64,000 bases of DNA from JAOPZW01 sp963789015 (GCA_963789015.1 CAWBIU010000004.1:310001-374000), one strand, 5' to 3'. Numbered from the stretch's first letter, positions 43,938 through 52,638 are shown. The notes: a model not told the origin generated them from the letters alone. Numbers and translations are program-made.

Positions 43938-44102
43938 ATGCCCGCTGAGCCAACCCTGCTGATGGCAACCCGCGCCGGCCACACTGACGGGGAGGCCGAG
44001 CCCGTCCTCGTGGAGCGCTTCGGCGACACGTTGGTGCTGACCCTCGACGACGGCGAAGAACTTGCCTTTGACGCCCGTGAGCTCGGGGCCGCCATCGAGT
44101 AG
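43938..44102 (+). CDS. Small acidic element protein
   Basis: 54-residue protein MPAEPTLLMATRAGHTDGEA with the tail LVLTLDDGEELAFDARELGA. ATG 43938 has CGGGAGG upstream. In the excised circle it would overlap the extended integrase stop (43948) by 11 bp, which suggests translational coupling to integrase. Function unknown. Confidence 0.55.
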   Translation: MPAEPTLLMATRAGHTDGEAEPVLVERFGDTLVLTLDDGEELAFDARELGAAIE

Positions 44103-44197
44103 GTCCGGGAACGAAGAGCGCCCCGCTGTTCGCGAGGCGCCGACCCACTTTGAAACCCAGCGACCCGGGGCCGCTCAAGCCCTAGGAGGAGAACTCC

Positions 44198-44395
44198 ATG
44201 CCGTTCCCTGCCGCAAATCCTACTGAGCGCGAAATCCGAAGGCGAGCCATCGAGCACCCGTGCCCGACCTGCGGAGCGGCGAAGAACATCCGGTGCCGCA
44301 TCAAGGCGACCGGGAAGGTGAAGCAGGACCCGTGCCCGGAACGGTCGATGGTGGCGTGGCGGGAGATGCTCGCGGAGGGATTAACGAGCCCATGA
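44198..44395 (+). CDS. Small zinc-binding phage-type protein
   Basis: 65 residues with the Cys pattern HPCPTCGAAKNIRCRIKATG followed by DPCPERS. This resembles the short zinc-finger proteins common in actinophages. ATG 44198 follows AGGAGGAG. Its TGA overlaps the start of the next gene, so the two are coupled. Confidence 0.7.
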   Translation: MPFPAANPTEREIRRRAIEHPCPTCGAAKNIRCRIKATGKVKQDPCPERSMVAWREMLAEGLTSP

Positions 44396-44571
44396 CCCCC
44401 GAGCCGACACAGCGAACCCGGGAAGGGGCCTCCGGCACGTCTAGCCGGCGCGTCGACACCTGCGAGGGATGCGGCGAACGCCACGAGACCGAGTTCTCGC
44501 TCAACCTCAACGCCCGGTTGTGCGATGGCTGCTTCTGGACGGCGACCGAAAAAGCGAATCGGCGCCAATAA
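44392..44571 (+). CDS. Small zinc-ribbon protein
   Basis: 59 residues with two CxxC knuckles (DTCEGCGERH and ARLCDGCFWT). ATG 44392 overlaps the preceding stop. Likely nucleic-acid binding; typical of early genes in phage-like elements. Confidence 0.65.
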   Translation: MTPEPTQRTREGASGTSSRRVDTCEGCGERHETEFSLNLNARLCDGCFWTATEKANRRQ

Positions 44572-44574
44572 GTA

Positions 44575-44700
44575 GTTCAACCCCAATAGATGAACCTATG
44601 GAGATAGATACGTCTCTTCAGTCTTCTCCCCGGGGCTGTTCATCTACTTAGACATGAACATCAACATCTACATGTAGACATTCCCGACGAGGCATATACC
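44575..44700. promoter_or_regulatory. AT-rich region with direct and inverted repeats
   Basis: An unusually AT-rich patch. It holds two copies of CATCTAC-(2 or 4 bases)-AGACAT at 44641-44655 and 44665-44681, the second containing the perfect palindrome TCTACATGTAGA (44667-44678), and an inverted pair AGATGAAC/GTTCATCT (44588-44595, 44638-44645). It lies directly before the winged-helix gene. Candidate operator or replication origin of the element. Confidence 0.45.
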
Positions 44701-44724
44701 GATCTGGGGTCGAACGAGAAGCTC

Positions 44725-45198
44725 TTGGTCGACCATCGCGGAGGGGACCTAGAGGCGATGGAGGTCCGCCTTCCGAACGTCCCCGAGCACATGGCGCCGG
44801 GCCTGGCGAAGGTCGCTCAGTTCGTTGCGCTGATATTCGGTCTGCGGGTCGCTACGAGTGAGATGCGCTGCTGCCCGCTGGGGGGCCAGTGGGTCGGCGA
44901 GCAGCCCGAGGTGAGCATGTCCCAGGAGGTTGTGGCGCGGCACCTGCGGACGCTGTGTGCGCTGGGTGTCCTCACCCACGTGGGCAACGTGCCGCGCCGT
45001 CCCAAGACGGACAAGGGGACCGAGACGACCCGGCTATACGCGCTCGGTGTCGCTGCCCGGGGCGAGCCCTTCGCGTGCCCACCAGGCACGAGCTACATCG
45101 AAGGATTCATCCGGACCCCCGTAGGCGACGAACCCACGCCGGCCGACCCCGAGCCACATGCCGAACTTGAAAATCTCGGCGCCATGTTCCCGGCATAG
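44725..45198 (+). CDS. Winged-helix-type element protein
   Basis: Up to 157 residues, or 146 if ATG 44758 is used; TTG 44725 is the most upstream candidate start. The middle reads SMSQEVVARHLRTLCALGVL and THVGNVPRRPK, a helix-turn-helix followed by a wing, as in phage replication or regulatory proteins. The C-terminus is acidic (EPHAELENLGAMFPA). Located just after the repeat-rich AT region, so it may bind there. Family not recognised. Confidence 0.6.
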   Translation: MVDHRGGDLEAMEVRLPNVPEHMAPGLAKVAQFVALIFGLRVATSEMRCCPLGGQWVGEQPEVSMSQEVVARHLRTLCALGVLTHVGNVPRRPKTDKGTETTRLYALGVAARGEPFACPPGTSYIEGFIRTPVGDEPTPADPEPHAELENLGAMFPA

Positions 45199-45315
45199 GT
45201 CTCGGCGAACAGGGTGGGCCGCCATTCGGCCACACCCGGTGATGCCACAGGGGGCTGTTTCGAGCATGGCCTGAAGCCTAAGCTCGCGCCCGGTTGTATG
45301 ACAACGGGGACGCTT

Positions 45316-45420
45316 CCGTTCGGATCCCCACGAAGGGCCAGGGCCAGAGCCAAGCCAAGCCCAAGCCAGGGCCATTCGGATTCCCCTGAAGGCCTCAGGG
45401 CCAAGCCCAAGCCAGAAAGC
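45316..45420. repeat. Imperfect tandem repeat with GCCAAG subunits
   Basis: Two units of about 50-57 bp, each starting CC(G/A)TTCGGAT(C/T)CCC and ending in GCCAAG-rich sequence with runs such as GAGCCAAGCCAAGCCCAAG. Non-coding on the plus strand. Function unknown. Confidence 0.6.
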
Positions 45421-45488
45421 CATTCGCGCTTGCGCGAGTCCGCTTCACATGGGAGGGTCGATGGGTCAACCAGACACAGGGGGCGCAC

Positions 45489-45752
45489 ATGCACGCAGTG
45501 GTCGTCAAGGTCACCCTCCAGGATCGAGAGGCAGCCGAAGCAGAGCTGCACGAGAAGGTGATCCCGGGGGTGTCGCAGGCCCCGGGGTTCGTGGCCGGGT
45601 ACTGGACCACCAAGGACAACACGGGGTTGTCGATGCTCGTGTTCGAGTCTGAGGATGCCGCGACCGGGGCGAGCGAGATGATCCCGGCAACGGTTCCCGA
45701 CACCGTGACGCTCGAAGGTGTCGAGGTCCGCGAGGTCGTCGGACACGCCTGA
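45489..45752 (+). CDS. Small ABM-like (antibiotic-biosynthesis-monooxygenase fold) protein
   Basis: 87 residues: MHAVVVKVTLQDREAAEAEL, VIPGVSQAPGFVAGYWTTKD, SMLVFESEDAATGASEMIPA. The pattern of a dimeric alpha-beta barrel with a central WTTKDN stretch matches small ABM/YgiN-like proteins. Start ATG 45489. Such genes are chromosomal in origin, so it may be cargo of the element. Confidence 0.7.
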   Translation: MHAVVVKVTLQDREAAEAELHEKVIPGVSQAPGFVAGYWTTKDNTGLSMLVFESEDAATGASEMIPATVPDTVTLEGVEVREVVGHA

Positions 45753-46182
45753 CCTGCGGGTGCCGTGCGGCTCTCGCCTTCTAGGTCGCGCGGGGGTTCG
45801 CACCATCCGGACGCCCGGCATCTCAGTACCTCTCGATCCCACCGGGTCACGAGATAGCGTTCTGTTCGTCCGCCGAGTCGACCCTGCGACGGGATCGCCT
45901 CACGCGGACGTCTTTCCCGGGGTTCCCGCCGGCCGGCGGGCTCAGGCTGTGCGAGCCGTGCGCGAAGGCCACGCCTCCTTTGGATTGAGTCTCATCGGCT
46001 AAGATTCTGGGTAGCAGTACACATTTTATAAACCCGCCGGTCGTCATACCAGACGGTCGCGCCGTGCGAGGCAGACACCCTCCTGGGTGGTCCCTCCAGA
46101 ACGGCAAGCCGAGCACACGGACCTGCGCTGCGGACCAACTTCTCTACGCAGAGAAGGTTGATGGGGCGGCCAAGAGGGTGTT
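45753..46182. other. Gene-free stretch upstream of capsid region
   Basis: About 430 bp with no convincing ORF. An AT-rich island at 46015-46032 (ACACATTTTATAAAC) is a possible promoter -10 region for the capsid gene. Confidence 0.4.
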
Positions 46183-46227
46183 GTGCGCTCTCGGAGTCAT
46201 CGGCAACTCACCCGAAAGGTGAAACGC

Positions 46228-47450
46228 ATGTCGATGCCCGAACGAGCACGCCTCGCACGCGAAGCCAACGAAGTCTTCCGGAACGCTGAGCGCGAAAGCC
46301 GCGAAATCTCCCCGGCCGAGAAGCGCCACGTCGAGGACCTCCTAGCCCGCGTCCAGAACATGGGTGGGACCGGTCTCTACACCTCCCACAACGGCGACCA
46401 CAGCGCCATGACGGACCCGCGAGCGACCGTCACCCGGTACACGTCACCCGGTGAGGCGTTCACCATGTCCAAGGGCTAGGAGCAAGTGAAGGACTCCTCC
46501 CGCCGGCCGCAGTCCTGGTCCACCGGACTCGTGGACGTCGGCCTACAGGCGAAGGGCACATTGATGGAAGCCCCGGGCTTTGGTGGCGGCGCGTTCGTCT
46601 CCGTCCCCCAGATGGTCCCGGGAATCGTGGACAAGCTGTTCCAGCCGCTGACCATCGAGTCCCTCCTCCTCGGCGGCCAGGCATTCGGACCCTCGGTCCG
46701 GTACGCCACCGAAGGAACCGCCGTCTCAGGCGCCGCCGGTGTGGCCGAGGGCGGCCTGAAGCCCGAGAGCGCGGTCGGGTACGTCACCACCGATGAGGCC
46801 GTGAAGAAGGTGGCCACCGTCGCCGTCGTGTCGGACGAGCTCCTGAGCGACGCGCCTGCCGTCCAGTCACTAATCAATGGGCGGCTCGGGGTTTTTGTCA
46901 ACATCGAGGTCGAGCGGCAGCTCATCCGCGGCACCGCAGGCGGGAACGAAGTGCAGGGCCTCCTGACCTCCCGGGGTGTCCCCGTCTATGCCGGCGGGAC
47001 CGCGGTCGGTAACAGTGCCGTCCAGTTGTTCAAGGCCATGAACGGCATGCGAGGTTCGGCGTTCGTTGAGCCCGAGTGGGTTGTCATGAATCCCGCGGAC
47101 TACGAAATCATCAGGCTGCTACAGGACACCGCCGGCCAGTTCATGGGCGGCGGTCCTTGGCAGGGCCAGTACGGCAACGCCGCACAGGTCGCTGCGAGCA
47201 GCCAGCTCACGGGTGGCATTGACACCCTCTGGGCAAGGCCGTGCACGTCACCAGCGCGGTCGGTGCGGGCACCGCAATCGTCGGTACCCAGGCGGGTGCG
47301 ACGGTGTATTCGCGCGGTGGCTTGTCCGTAGAGGCCTCCAACTCGCATGGGTCCCTGTTCCAGTCCGACATGATCGCCATTCCTGCTGAGCGCAGGCTAG
47401 CCCTCGCGGTCATGCGCAGTAACGCGTATGTGGAAGTGAGAATGGCGTAG
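46228..47450 (+). pseudogene. HK97-type major capsid protein, nonsense codon plus frameshift
   Basis: Phage major capsid protein in three segments. Segment 1 (46228-46479) is the N-terminal delta/scaffold-like domain (MSMPERARLAREANEVFRNA, SPAEKRHVEDLLARVQ) ending FTMSKG, then TAG at 46477-46479. The same frame continues after the stop with EQVKDSSRRPQSWSTG, QAKGTLMEAPGFGGGAFVSV and VGYVTTDEAVKKVATVAVVS, ELLSDAPAVQSLINGRLGVF. Homologues carry a Tyr where TAG stands (SEGYK-like), so a Tyr-to-amber change is implied. Near 47230 one base is missing (TLW / GKAVHVTSAVGAGTAI), and the protein ends NAYVEVRMA at 47450. ATG 46228 has AAAGGTG upstream. Confidence 0.82.
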
Positions 47451-47582
47451 ACCTTCCGACTCAGAATGCAGCCGGCGTGTGTCCTCCTCGAATTCACGTC
47501 AGCTTGTCGGAAGACCGCGGTGTGGGCGACGATGGGGTGCATCCTTCCTGTTCCATCTTGTCGTCGCCCCCCCGCACCACCA

Positions 47583-47832
47583 ATGGAAGGGACAACCCAA
47601 TTGACCGATGAGCAGATGGCAATTCTCTTCGATGCTTGGTTCGTTGCCCGTGAAGGCCACGGCCTGGTCCTCGATGACGCCGCCATCCCGATGGCACATC
47701 AACTCGCCGAAGCCGGGATGGCTGGAACGTCGCATTACCGACGACACGCTGGGATGGTTCTGGACACAGCAGGCTGAGCACGCGCTGTTGAGCGGGCAGC
47801 TCGTCATGAGCCACGAGAACCGGCAGAACTGA
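47583..47832 (+). pseudogene. Small phage protein, one frameshift
   Basis: About 82 residues if corrected. MEGTTQLTDEQMAILFDAWF and AAIPMAHQLAEAG are followed one base later by WLERRITDDTLGWFWTQQAE, HALLSGQLVMSHENRQN. The join is near 47718. The phrase GWLxRRxTDDxLGWFWTxQAE is a recognisable small-phage-protein pattern. Function unknown. Confidence 0.6.
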
Positions 47833-47931
47833 TGTGCACCCCCAGGGTGAGGGTCCGCCAACCCACTTGCGGCCCCAAAAGAGCGCCGTGCGGTGCAGCG
47901 GAAACGGCAATCGCGCGTTTGAGATGACGCC

Positions 47932-48238
47932 ATGAGACCGCCTCTAAAAGACGTCGAGTGCCTCCATTGCGGCACGGAGTTTCAGCCGAGCAAGCGTGGC
48001 CATGTATTGCACGCCGTTGTGCCGGAACCGTGGGCCGCGTGAACCCCACGAGCGGAGCCCGATTGACGAGGCGCAGATAACCCGCTTGTTCGATTCCTCC
48101 CGGGAGCCGGCGTTGACGGCGCGGTCTGAGGATTGGCACCCGCATCCGCGGTTGGGGTTCTTCGAGCTCGACGCCGGCCACACGGTAGAGACGCGGAGGC
48201 GTTGGTACGAGACGCTTCGCGAGGAGGGAATGCTTTGA
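47932..48238 (+). pseudogene. Zinc-ribbon phage protein, frameshifted
   Basis: About 101 residues if corrected. ATG 47932 gives MRPPLKDVECLHCGTEFQPS and KRGH, then near 48005 the frame changes (net +1) to YCTPLCRNRGPREPHERSPI. Joined, the CxxC...CxxxC knuckles form a zinc ribbon. The end is TVETRRRWYETLREEGML. Small DNA- or RNA-binding protein of the element; identity unknown. Confidence 0.55.
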
Positions 48239-48397
48239 AGCTCCGACGGGGACCCCGGGGCCGGTCGGACCGCACAGGGCGACCAGACGCGCCGCTGGAC
48301 CGTTTGATGGCGGACAGTCGCCGCGAATAGGGACTGATGAGCGACTCCTCGCAGGCGTTAGCGCTTCGAAGCGCACAGCACGGAGGCCACGGATGTA

Positions 48398-48760
48398 ATG
48401 GCTCGCGGCAGGACGGTCCGGGTGATGTTGGTCGATGATTGCGAGCCGCTGCGGCAGCTGCTCAAAGAGGCGCTACTAGAGCGTGGCTGCGAGGTCGTAG
48501 CGGAGGCCGCGAACGGCCGAGCAGCTCTCGACGCCGTGCGCGTCGGCGCCGACGTCGTCGTCATGGACTATTCGCTGCCGGTCATGGATGGGCTCGTCGC
48601 GACCGCGGCCATGCACCAACTCTTCCCCCAGGTCGAGATCGTGGCGTGGACGTCCGGCGACGACCCCGCTGCTGCAGATGCGATGCTCGATGCAGGGGCG
48701 AGTCGCCATTTCGCTAAGCCAGGCTTTCCGGCGCTGGTGGACTACGTCGCCGGGCGCTGA
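48398..48760 (+). CDS. Stand-alone response-regulator receiver domain
   Basis: 120-residue CheY-like protein. Acidic pocket Asp13-Asp14 (MLVDDCEPLRQLL), phospho-acceptor Asp57 (VVVMDYSLPVMDG), Thr85 (AWTSGDD) and Lys107 (FAKPGF) are all present. No output domain. ATG 48398 has CGGAGG about 13 bases upstream. Unusual cargo for a phage-like element; it could tap phosphate from host kinases. Confidence 0.85.
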   Translation: MARGRTVRVMLVDDCEPLRQLLKEALLERGCEVVAEAANGRAALDAVRVGADVVVMDYSLPVMDGLVATAAMHQLFPQVEIVAWTSGDDPAAADAMLDAGASRHFAKPGFPALVDYVAGR

Positions 48761-49495
48761 TTGGAGGCCCCTGGGTGGCATGTGTCCCCGGGTGGTCTGC
48801 ATGCCCGCCCGGGGATACGCTCCCGGTGCCGGATTCAACGCGGGAACGAAGGCCCCGGCGAGTCCTCCCAGGCGCCGGGGCCTTCCCTGCGAGGCCCGCC
48901 GTCCTGCTCCATGGCGTCGCCGCGGTGTGCTCCGCGCTGCGTTCCGATTGCGTTCTTTATCGCGTCGGCGGTCTCGTCACGAAGCCAATCGCAGCCGAAG
49001 CGGAGCCGAACCCCGCCCAGGCTGCTCCGGCGCTTCAGGGGCGCATAGTTAGCGCGAGTGCGGAAGCGGTTGCGGGCAGCCGAAGCCGAAGCCGAAGCGG
49101 AAGCGAAGCCGAAGCATGGGCTAGAAGCGCCTGAGAGCGCACAGAAACGGCCCAGGAGCGTCCCCGGCCCGTTAAAGCACCAATCACCTCCTGAGTCAGC
49201 CCACGGGCACACAGGAGTTGATTCAACGGGATTCCGCCGTTGTCGCTGGGCCCAGACGTATCGCATCGCTGTGCGCCCACATGAAGGTTGCCGTCGGACG
49301 CCGCCTAGGCAGACGGTTGACTTTGGCGTCGCAGCCGGAGGAGGGTCGGGTCAGCCCTGTGCGGCTTGTACCCGGCACGTTGTACTCGTCTTATACGGAC
49401 GAGCTGACGCGTCCGGAAGGAGGTTCAAATACGCATCCGTGCCGGTCAAGGGACCGGTCGGGGCGCCCAGGTCTATTTCATAATGAGGTGACACG
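48761..49495. other. Gene-free stretch with hexanucleotide repeat
   Basis: About 735 bp without a supported gene. At 49077-49115 the hexamer GCCGAA/GCGGAA is repeated about six times (CCGAAGCCGAAGCCGAAG within it), echoed at 48986-49015. Open frames here are Arg/Pro-rich or repeat-driven. Confidence 0.5.
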
Positions 49496-49786
49496 ATGAA
49501 GCGACTTCTCATCGTGCTGGCGACGGTCTTCGCTTCTGTTGCGGTTGCGGCGCCCGCAGCGTCCGCTAAGCCAGAACCGGTCGGAGGCTGCGGCGCGGGT
49601 TTTGAGTTGATGGACCTCAAGACGGTGCTGCGCGAGCTCGCTGCCGAAGGGTTTGAAGGCGCCCTTCGAGCGGCTGATACGAACGCTGACCAGTTTCTGT
49701 GCGTCAAGGTCTTGGGGAACTTCCCGAAGCCGTTCGAGCCGGGTAAGCCCGTGTTCGTGTTCACGGATAACAACGCAGCTCCGTAG
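49496..49786 (+). CDS. Small secreted protein
   Basis: 96 residues. Signal peptide MKRLLIVLATVFASVAVAAP ends near ASAKPE. The mature part contains GCGAGFELMDLKTVLRELAA, ADTNADQFLCVKVLGNFPKP and FVFTDNNAAP, with two Cys residues. Similar small exported proteins with DxNxDxxxC are common in actinobacteria. GAGGTGACACG precedes ATG 49496. Function unknown. Confidence 0.75.
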   Translation: MKRLLIVLATVFASVAVAAPAASAKPEPVGGCGAGFELMDLKTVLRELAAEGFEGALRAADTNADQFLCVKVLGNFPKPFEPGKPVFVFTDNNAAP

Positions 49787-50432
49787 TCGGTCGCTGACTG
49801 TCCACCGCTCGAAGTGAGATGGGGTCCCGCCCGACGCGGTCGGGACCCGGCACTCAAGCTCGCCCCAGCCGCGCCGAGACCAGGGCTGCCGGCTACTTCC
49901 CTGCCGGGCGTGTTCGTCCGCGGGACTGGCCGGGCGAGGGTGCCGGGAAGGCCCCCAGGACCTCCCCGGCCACCGCTCACGACACGTCGCCGACAGAGAT
50001 GGCCAGGGTCGACGGGTGCCGGACACGGTGGTCGGCGCCATACCGGGCTTTCTTGAGCGCCACACTGACCCGCCCTCACCGAATTGGGGGAGAAATACCC
50101 CAATTGACCGAACTCCGGTCTGAAAGTATCGACGACCTGGCCGAGGCCACCCGGGCCATCGGGGCGCCTGCTGCCAGCGGTCGTGGCGGCGGGGGTAAGC
50201 ACCTTCAGCGGGCTCCCCGTCGCGCGACCCTCTCGTGCTCAGCGCCCGGATGTTCCGACCCCGGCGGCGGGGGGAGCGAGCGTTCGCCGACCGTCTCGGA
50301 CGCGAGCGGGACCCTCCGCCTCCTCTGACTAGCGGACGATCGCCAAAACTCCCGACTCGCCCAAGCAGGTCATCCGCGGAGGGACCCGCGAGCGATGGGC
50401 GCCGCCCGGGCGCGTCCCGCGTCTTGCGTACC
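49787..50432. other. Gene-free stretch
   Basis: About 650 bp with no convincing coding region. It contains the inverted repeat at 50082-50105. Confidence 0.4.
50082..50105. repeat. 8-bp perfect inverted repeat
   Basis: AATTGGGG, 8-base loop, CCCCAATT. AT-rich arms in a GC-rich context suggest a protein-binding site or hairpin; no downstream T-tract, so a terminator is unlikely. Confidence 0.5.
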
Positions 50433-50600
50433 GTGCGTCGCATCGCCGAAGACCCGCCACCCGAGCTCCTGGCCGTGCGGCACATCGAGCCGCGGCGCGC
50501 GCGCCGATTGATCGACGGCCTCGGTCACGACTGGCGCAGGTGGCTCGACGTCGCGCCGGCGCGGGTGTTCGGCATGCTGCGTGGCATGGCGACGCGGTAG
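50433..50600 (+). CDS. Possible small basic protein
   Basis: 55 residues from GTG 50433: VRRIAEDPPPELLAVRHIEP, ARRLIDGLGHDWRRWLDVAP. The amphipathic pattern is protein-like, but there is no good ribosome binding site. Low confidence. Confidence 0.3.
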   Translation: MRRIAEDPPPELLAVRHIEPRRARRLIDGLGHDWRRWLDVAPARVFGMLRGMATR

Positions 50601-50732
50601 GTGGCCGGGCGCTCGCGCCTCGGCACGCAGCGCGGCGTGCGCGGCCGCGCGGACCGCCGAGGCGGCTGGAGCGACGAAGGGCCCCGACGTCGCGCCGGGG
50701 CCCCTGTCACAGCGTCCGGCGTTCGCGGACGG

Positions 50733-51245
50733 CTACTGCTCGTAGCGCATGCTGATCGTGCAGGTGTTCGACGCGCGGTTGAAGACCGATTCGGGCGCGC
50801 GCACACCGTTGCACTGCACCGACGCGTAGTTGCCCCTGTTGATGCGGACGGAGTCGGTGTTCGAGCACGACCCGTTCCCCGCGCAGCTCCGGTCTCGGAA
50901 CCATGCGACGCTGTTGTCGGAGCCGCGGATCGCTCGCAGCCGCGCGTTCTGGGTGACCCGTGGGGCACCGCTCTCGGCGGAGATCGTCGTCTGCGCGTAG
51001 ACGAGGCAGGTGGGGTTGACGTTCGTCGACGGGCAGCCCAGCCGGACCGTGCAGCCGTCGATGAAGTACCCCCAAGCGCCGTACTGGCCGTGGACGCCGT
51101 ACAGCGGGCCCGTCCGGCAGGTGAAGTCCTTCACCGGGCCGTAGTTGATCGTTTGATAGTCCGGGTTGGGCACATCGGCCGACGCTGACTGGGCGGCGAC
51201 GCCGAGGGCCGCGGCCGCGACGAGCACGGCGGCGATCTTGCGCAT
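50733..51245 (-). CDS. Secreted Cys-rich protein
   Basis: 170-residue exported protein. Signal peptide MRKIAAVLVAAAALGVAAQS ends near ASADV. The mature domain is small, beta-rich and has at least eight Cys (TCRTGP, GCTVRLGCPS, TCLVYAQT, SCAGNGSCSN, QCNGVR, NTCTISMRYEQ). AGGAGG lies six bases before ATG 51245. No family recognised. Only clearly minus-strand gene inside island B, so possibly cargo. Confidence 0.75.
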   Translation of the reverse strand: MRKIAAVLVAAAALGVAAQSASADVPNPDYQTINYGPVKDFTCRTGPLYGVHGQYGAWGYFIDGCTVRLGCPSTNVNPTCLVYAQTTISAESGAPRVTQNARLRAIRGSDNSVAWFRDRSCAGNGSCSNTDSVRINRGNYASVQCNGVRAPESVFNRASNTCTISMRYEQ

Positions 51246-51386
51246 GTTTCCTCCTACCGGGTGGACGTGGAACGTCGGTACGCGGGGCATCCTCCAGCGA
51301 CCGGGAGGCCCTCGCGAGGGACCCAAGGGGTGGATTTCGCCCCCACCGGACCGCTTCCGTGCGCGCCTGCGCAGCGGCTCGGTCAT

Positions 51387-51860
51387 GAAGCTCGGCACGA
51401 TCTCCAGCCAGCCTCCCAGGCATCGACCCGAGGAGATCCTCAGCGACCGTCCACCGACGCGTGGGTCATCCTCGGGGTCCTCGGCTTCTGCGCCGCCGTC
51501 CTTCGTCGTGACCCTCGCGAAGCGCTACCCGGAGCTCGCCCTTGGTGGCGTGGCCGGCGTGCTCATCCTCAGCACCGTCGGCGCGGCGGGCCTCGCGCGA
51601 GGGGCTAAGAGAATCGCGCTCAGGTTCGCGCCCATCGCCGGCGTCGGGGTCCTGCTCATCGCCGTCGCCCAGGCCGCTGCCCCCTCGTCGTCCCGGGCCT
51701 GGTCGTCGCCGCGGTCATCGTTGCCGTACATGTGCTGGACCGGGTGGAGCCGCCGAAGCCGTCGTGGGCGGCGGCACAGCAGTCTGCTGTTGGTCCTTCG
51801 TCCTGGTTCCCCCGAGCTCGGGCCGGTCTCGCGAGCGTCCAGTCCTATACCCAATTACCT
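51387..51860 (+). pseudogene. Membrane protein spread over three frames
   Basis: Hydrophobic segments occur in consecutive frames: TDAWVILGVLGFCAAVL near 51455-51505, then LALGGVAGVLILSTVGAAGL and AGVGVLLIAVAQAAAP in a second frame, then LVVPGLVVAAVIVAVHVLDR in a third. Together they read as one small four-span membrane protein with two or three frame changes. N-terminal ATG 51387 (MKLGTISSQPPRHRPEEIL). Family unknown. Reconstruction is by eye. Confidence 0.4.
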
Positions 51861-51864
51861 TTCC

Positions 51865-51946
51865 GTTTCCGGTACCGCACGCGCCCCGAAACCTGGTACC
51901 TCCGTAGGGGGTCCCGCCCCGGGTACGGGTGTGGGTACGGGAAACT
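51865..51946. repeat. Large imperfect hairpin with GGTAC repeats
   Basis: GTTTCCGGTACCGCAC (51865-51880) can pair with GTGTGGGTACGGGAAAC (51930-51946) with few mismatches. The loop contains further GGTAC(C/G) copies and a CCCGCCCCGGG stretch. Possible structured RNA or recombination site. Confidence 0.4.
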
Positions 51947-52070
51947 GAAAACGAATCGGTGCGGGCACGGGAGCCTGCTCAGACCGGCCCTCGCTAGCCC
52001 CCTCCGTCGTCCTCGCCGCGGTGGGGGTGGGAGCGCAGGCTGTCGGTTGCGCATGCAAACATTGCATCCC

Positions 52071-52319
52071 ATGAACAGCCCAGAGACGGTGTTGCGTAAA
52101 AGTCTCTCGCGTTCCCGGGAGGCAGGTGAATCGCGGCCCGATGCGTGGGCTTTCGCGCTCGCAAATGTTCAGTCCTCGACGGAGCCGCGTAGCCGGCGGG
52201 GTTGGGGGCCAGTTTGCCGGGACCTTGAACCGCGTTGGAGGGCGGCGTATGAGGGCATGCCCGAGCCTCTGTGCCTGGACCCGTTTGAGACGTTGAGGTT
52301 CAGGGACCGGGTGGCATAG
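52071..52319 (+). CDS. Small element protein
   Basis: 82 residues from ATG 52071 (ATG 52053 is an alternative): MNSPETVLRKSLSRSREAGE, RRGWGPVCRDLEPRWRAAYE, PEPLCLDPFETLRFRDRVA. Good protein-like composition in the C-terminal half. Function unknown. Confidence 0.5.
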   Translation: MNSPETVLRKSLSRSREAGESRPDAWAFALANVQSSTEPRSRRGWGPVCRDLEPRWRAAYEGMPEPLCLDPFETLRFRDRVA

Positions 52320-52356
52320 CCGTGTCCAAGAAATCTCGTATGGAAGTGCGTTCCGC

Positions 52357-52638
52357 GTGGGGCCTCGAACGACAACCCGGGACAGGGCGCTGCGCATCTA
52401 CAAGAGGAGCCCGGACGGGGTGTTCCGTTGCCAGGGCTGCGACCGTCCTCACGGGAAGCCGCATTTGAAGAGGTGCGTCCCGGCGGTCATCGAGGAGGAG
52501 TCCGGCGTTCGTTCGGAGCTTCAGGGAGATGCCTTAGCCGAGTGGCTACGTGCCAGATTTGCCGGTGGTGGTTCCGTCCGTTGTTCCGCATGGCCATCGG
52601 GTTTTGTCGGTAGGTACGCCGTTTGCGCTGCCAAGTAG
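52357..52638 (+). CDS. Possible small zinc-finger-like protein
   Basis: 93 residues from GTG 52357. ALRIYKRSPDGVFRCQGCDR, PHGKPHLKRCVPAVIEEESG has a CxxC-H-H-C pattern. The C-terminal part after residue 60 is less convincing, and a frame change there is possible. Confidence 0.4.
   Translation: MGPRTTTRDRALRIYKRSPDGVFRCQGCDRPHGKPHLKRCVPAVIEEESGVRSELQGDALAEWLRARFAGGGSVRCSAWPSGFVGRYAVCAAK

Noticed and set aside
45316..45420. CRISPR-like repeat array
   Set aside because: Repeats are imperfect, adjacent without unique spacers, and no cas genes are present.
45718..46002. 94-residue ORF downstream of the ABM-like gene
   Set aside because: Starts inside the preceding gene, no ribosome binding site and no protein-like hydrophobic pattern.
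48835..49266. Minus-strand ORF over the GCCGAA repeat
   Set aside because: Its composition is driven by the hexamer repeat; no start signal or homology.
52525..52600. tRNA-Leu/Ser-like D-arm motif (TAGCCGAGTGGCTA)
   Set aside because: No acceptor, anticodon or T-arm partners could be found around it.
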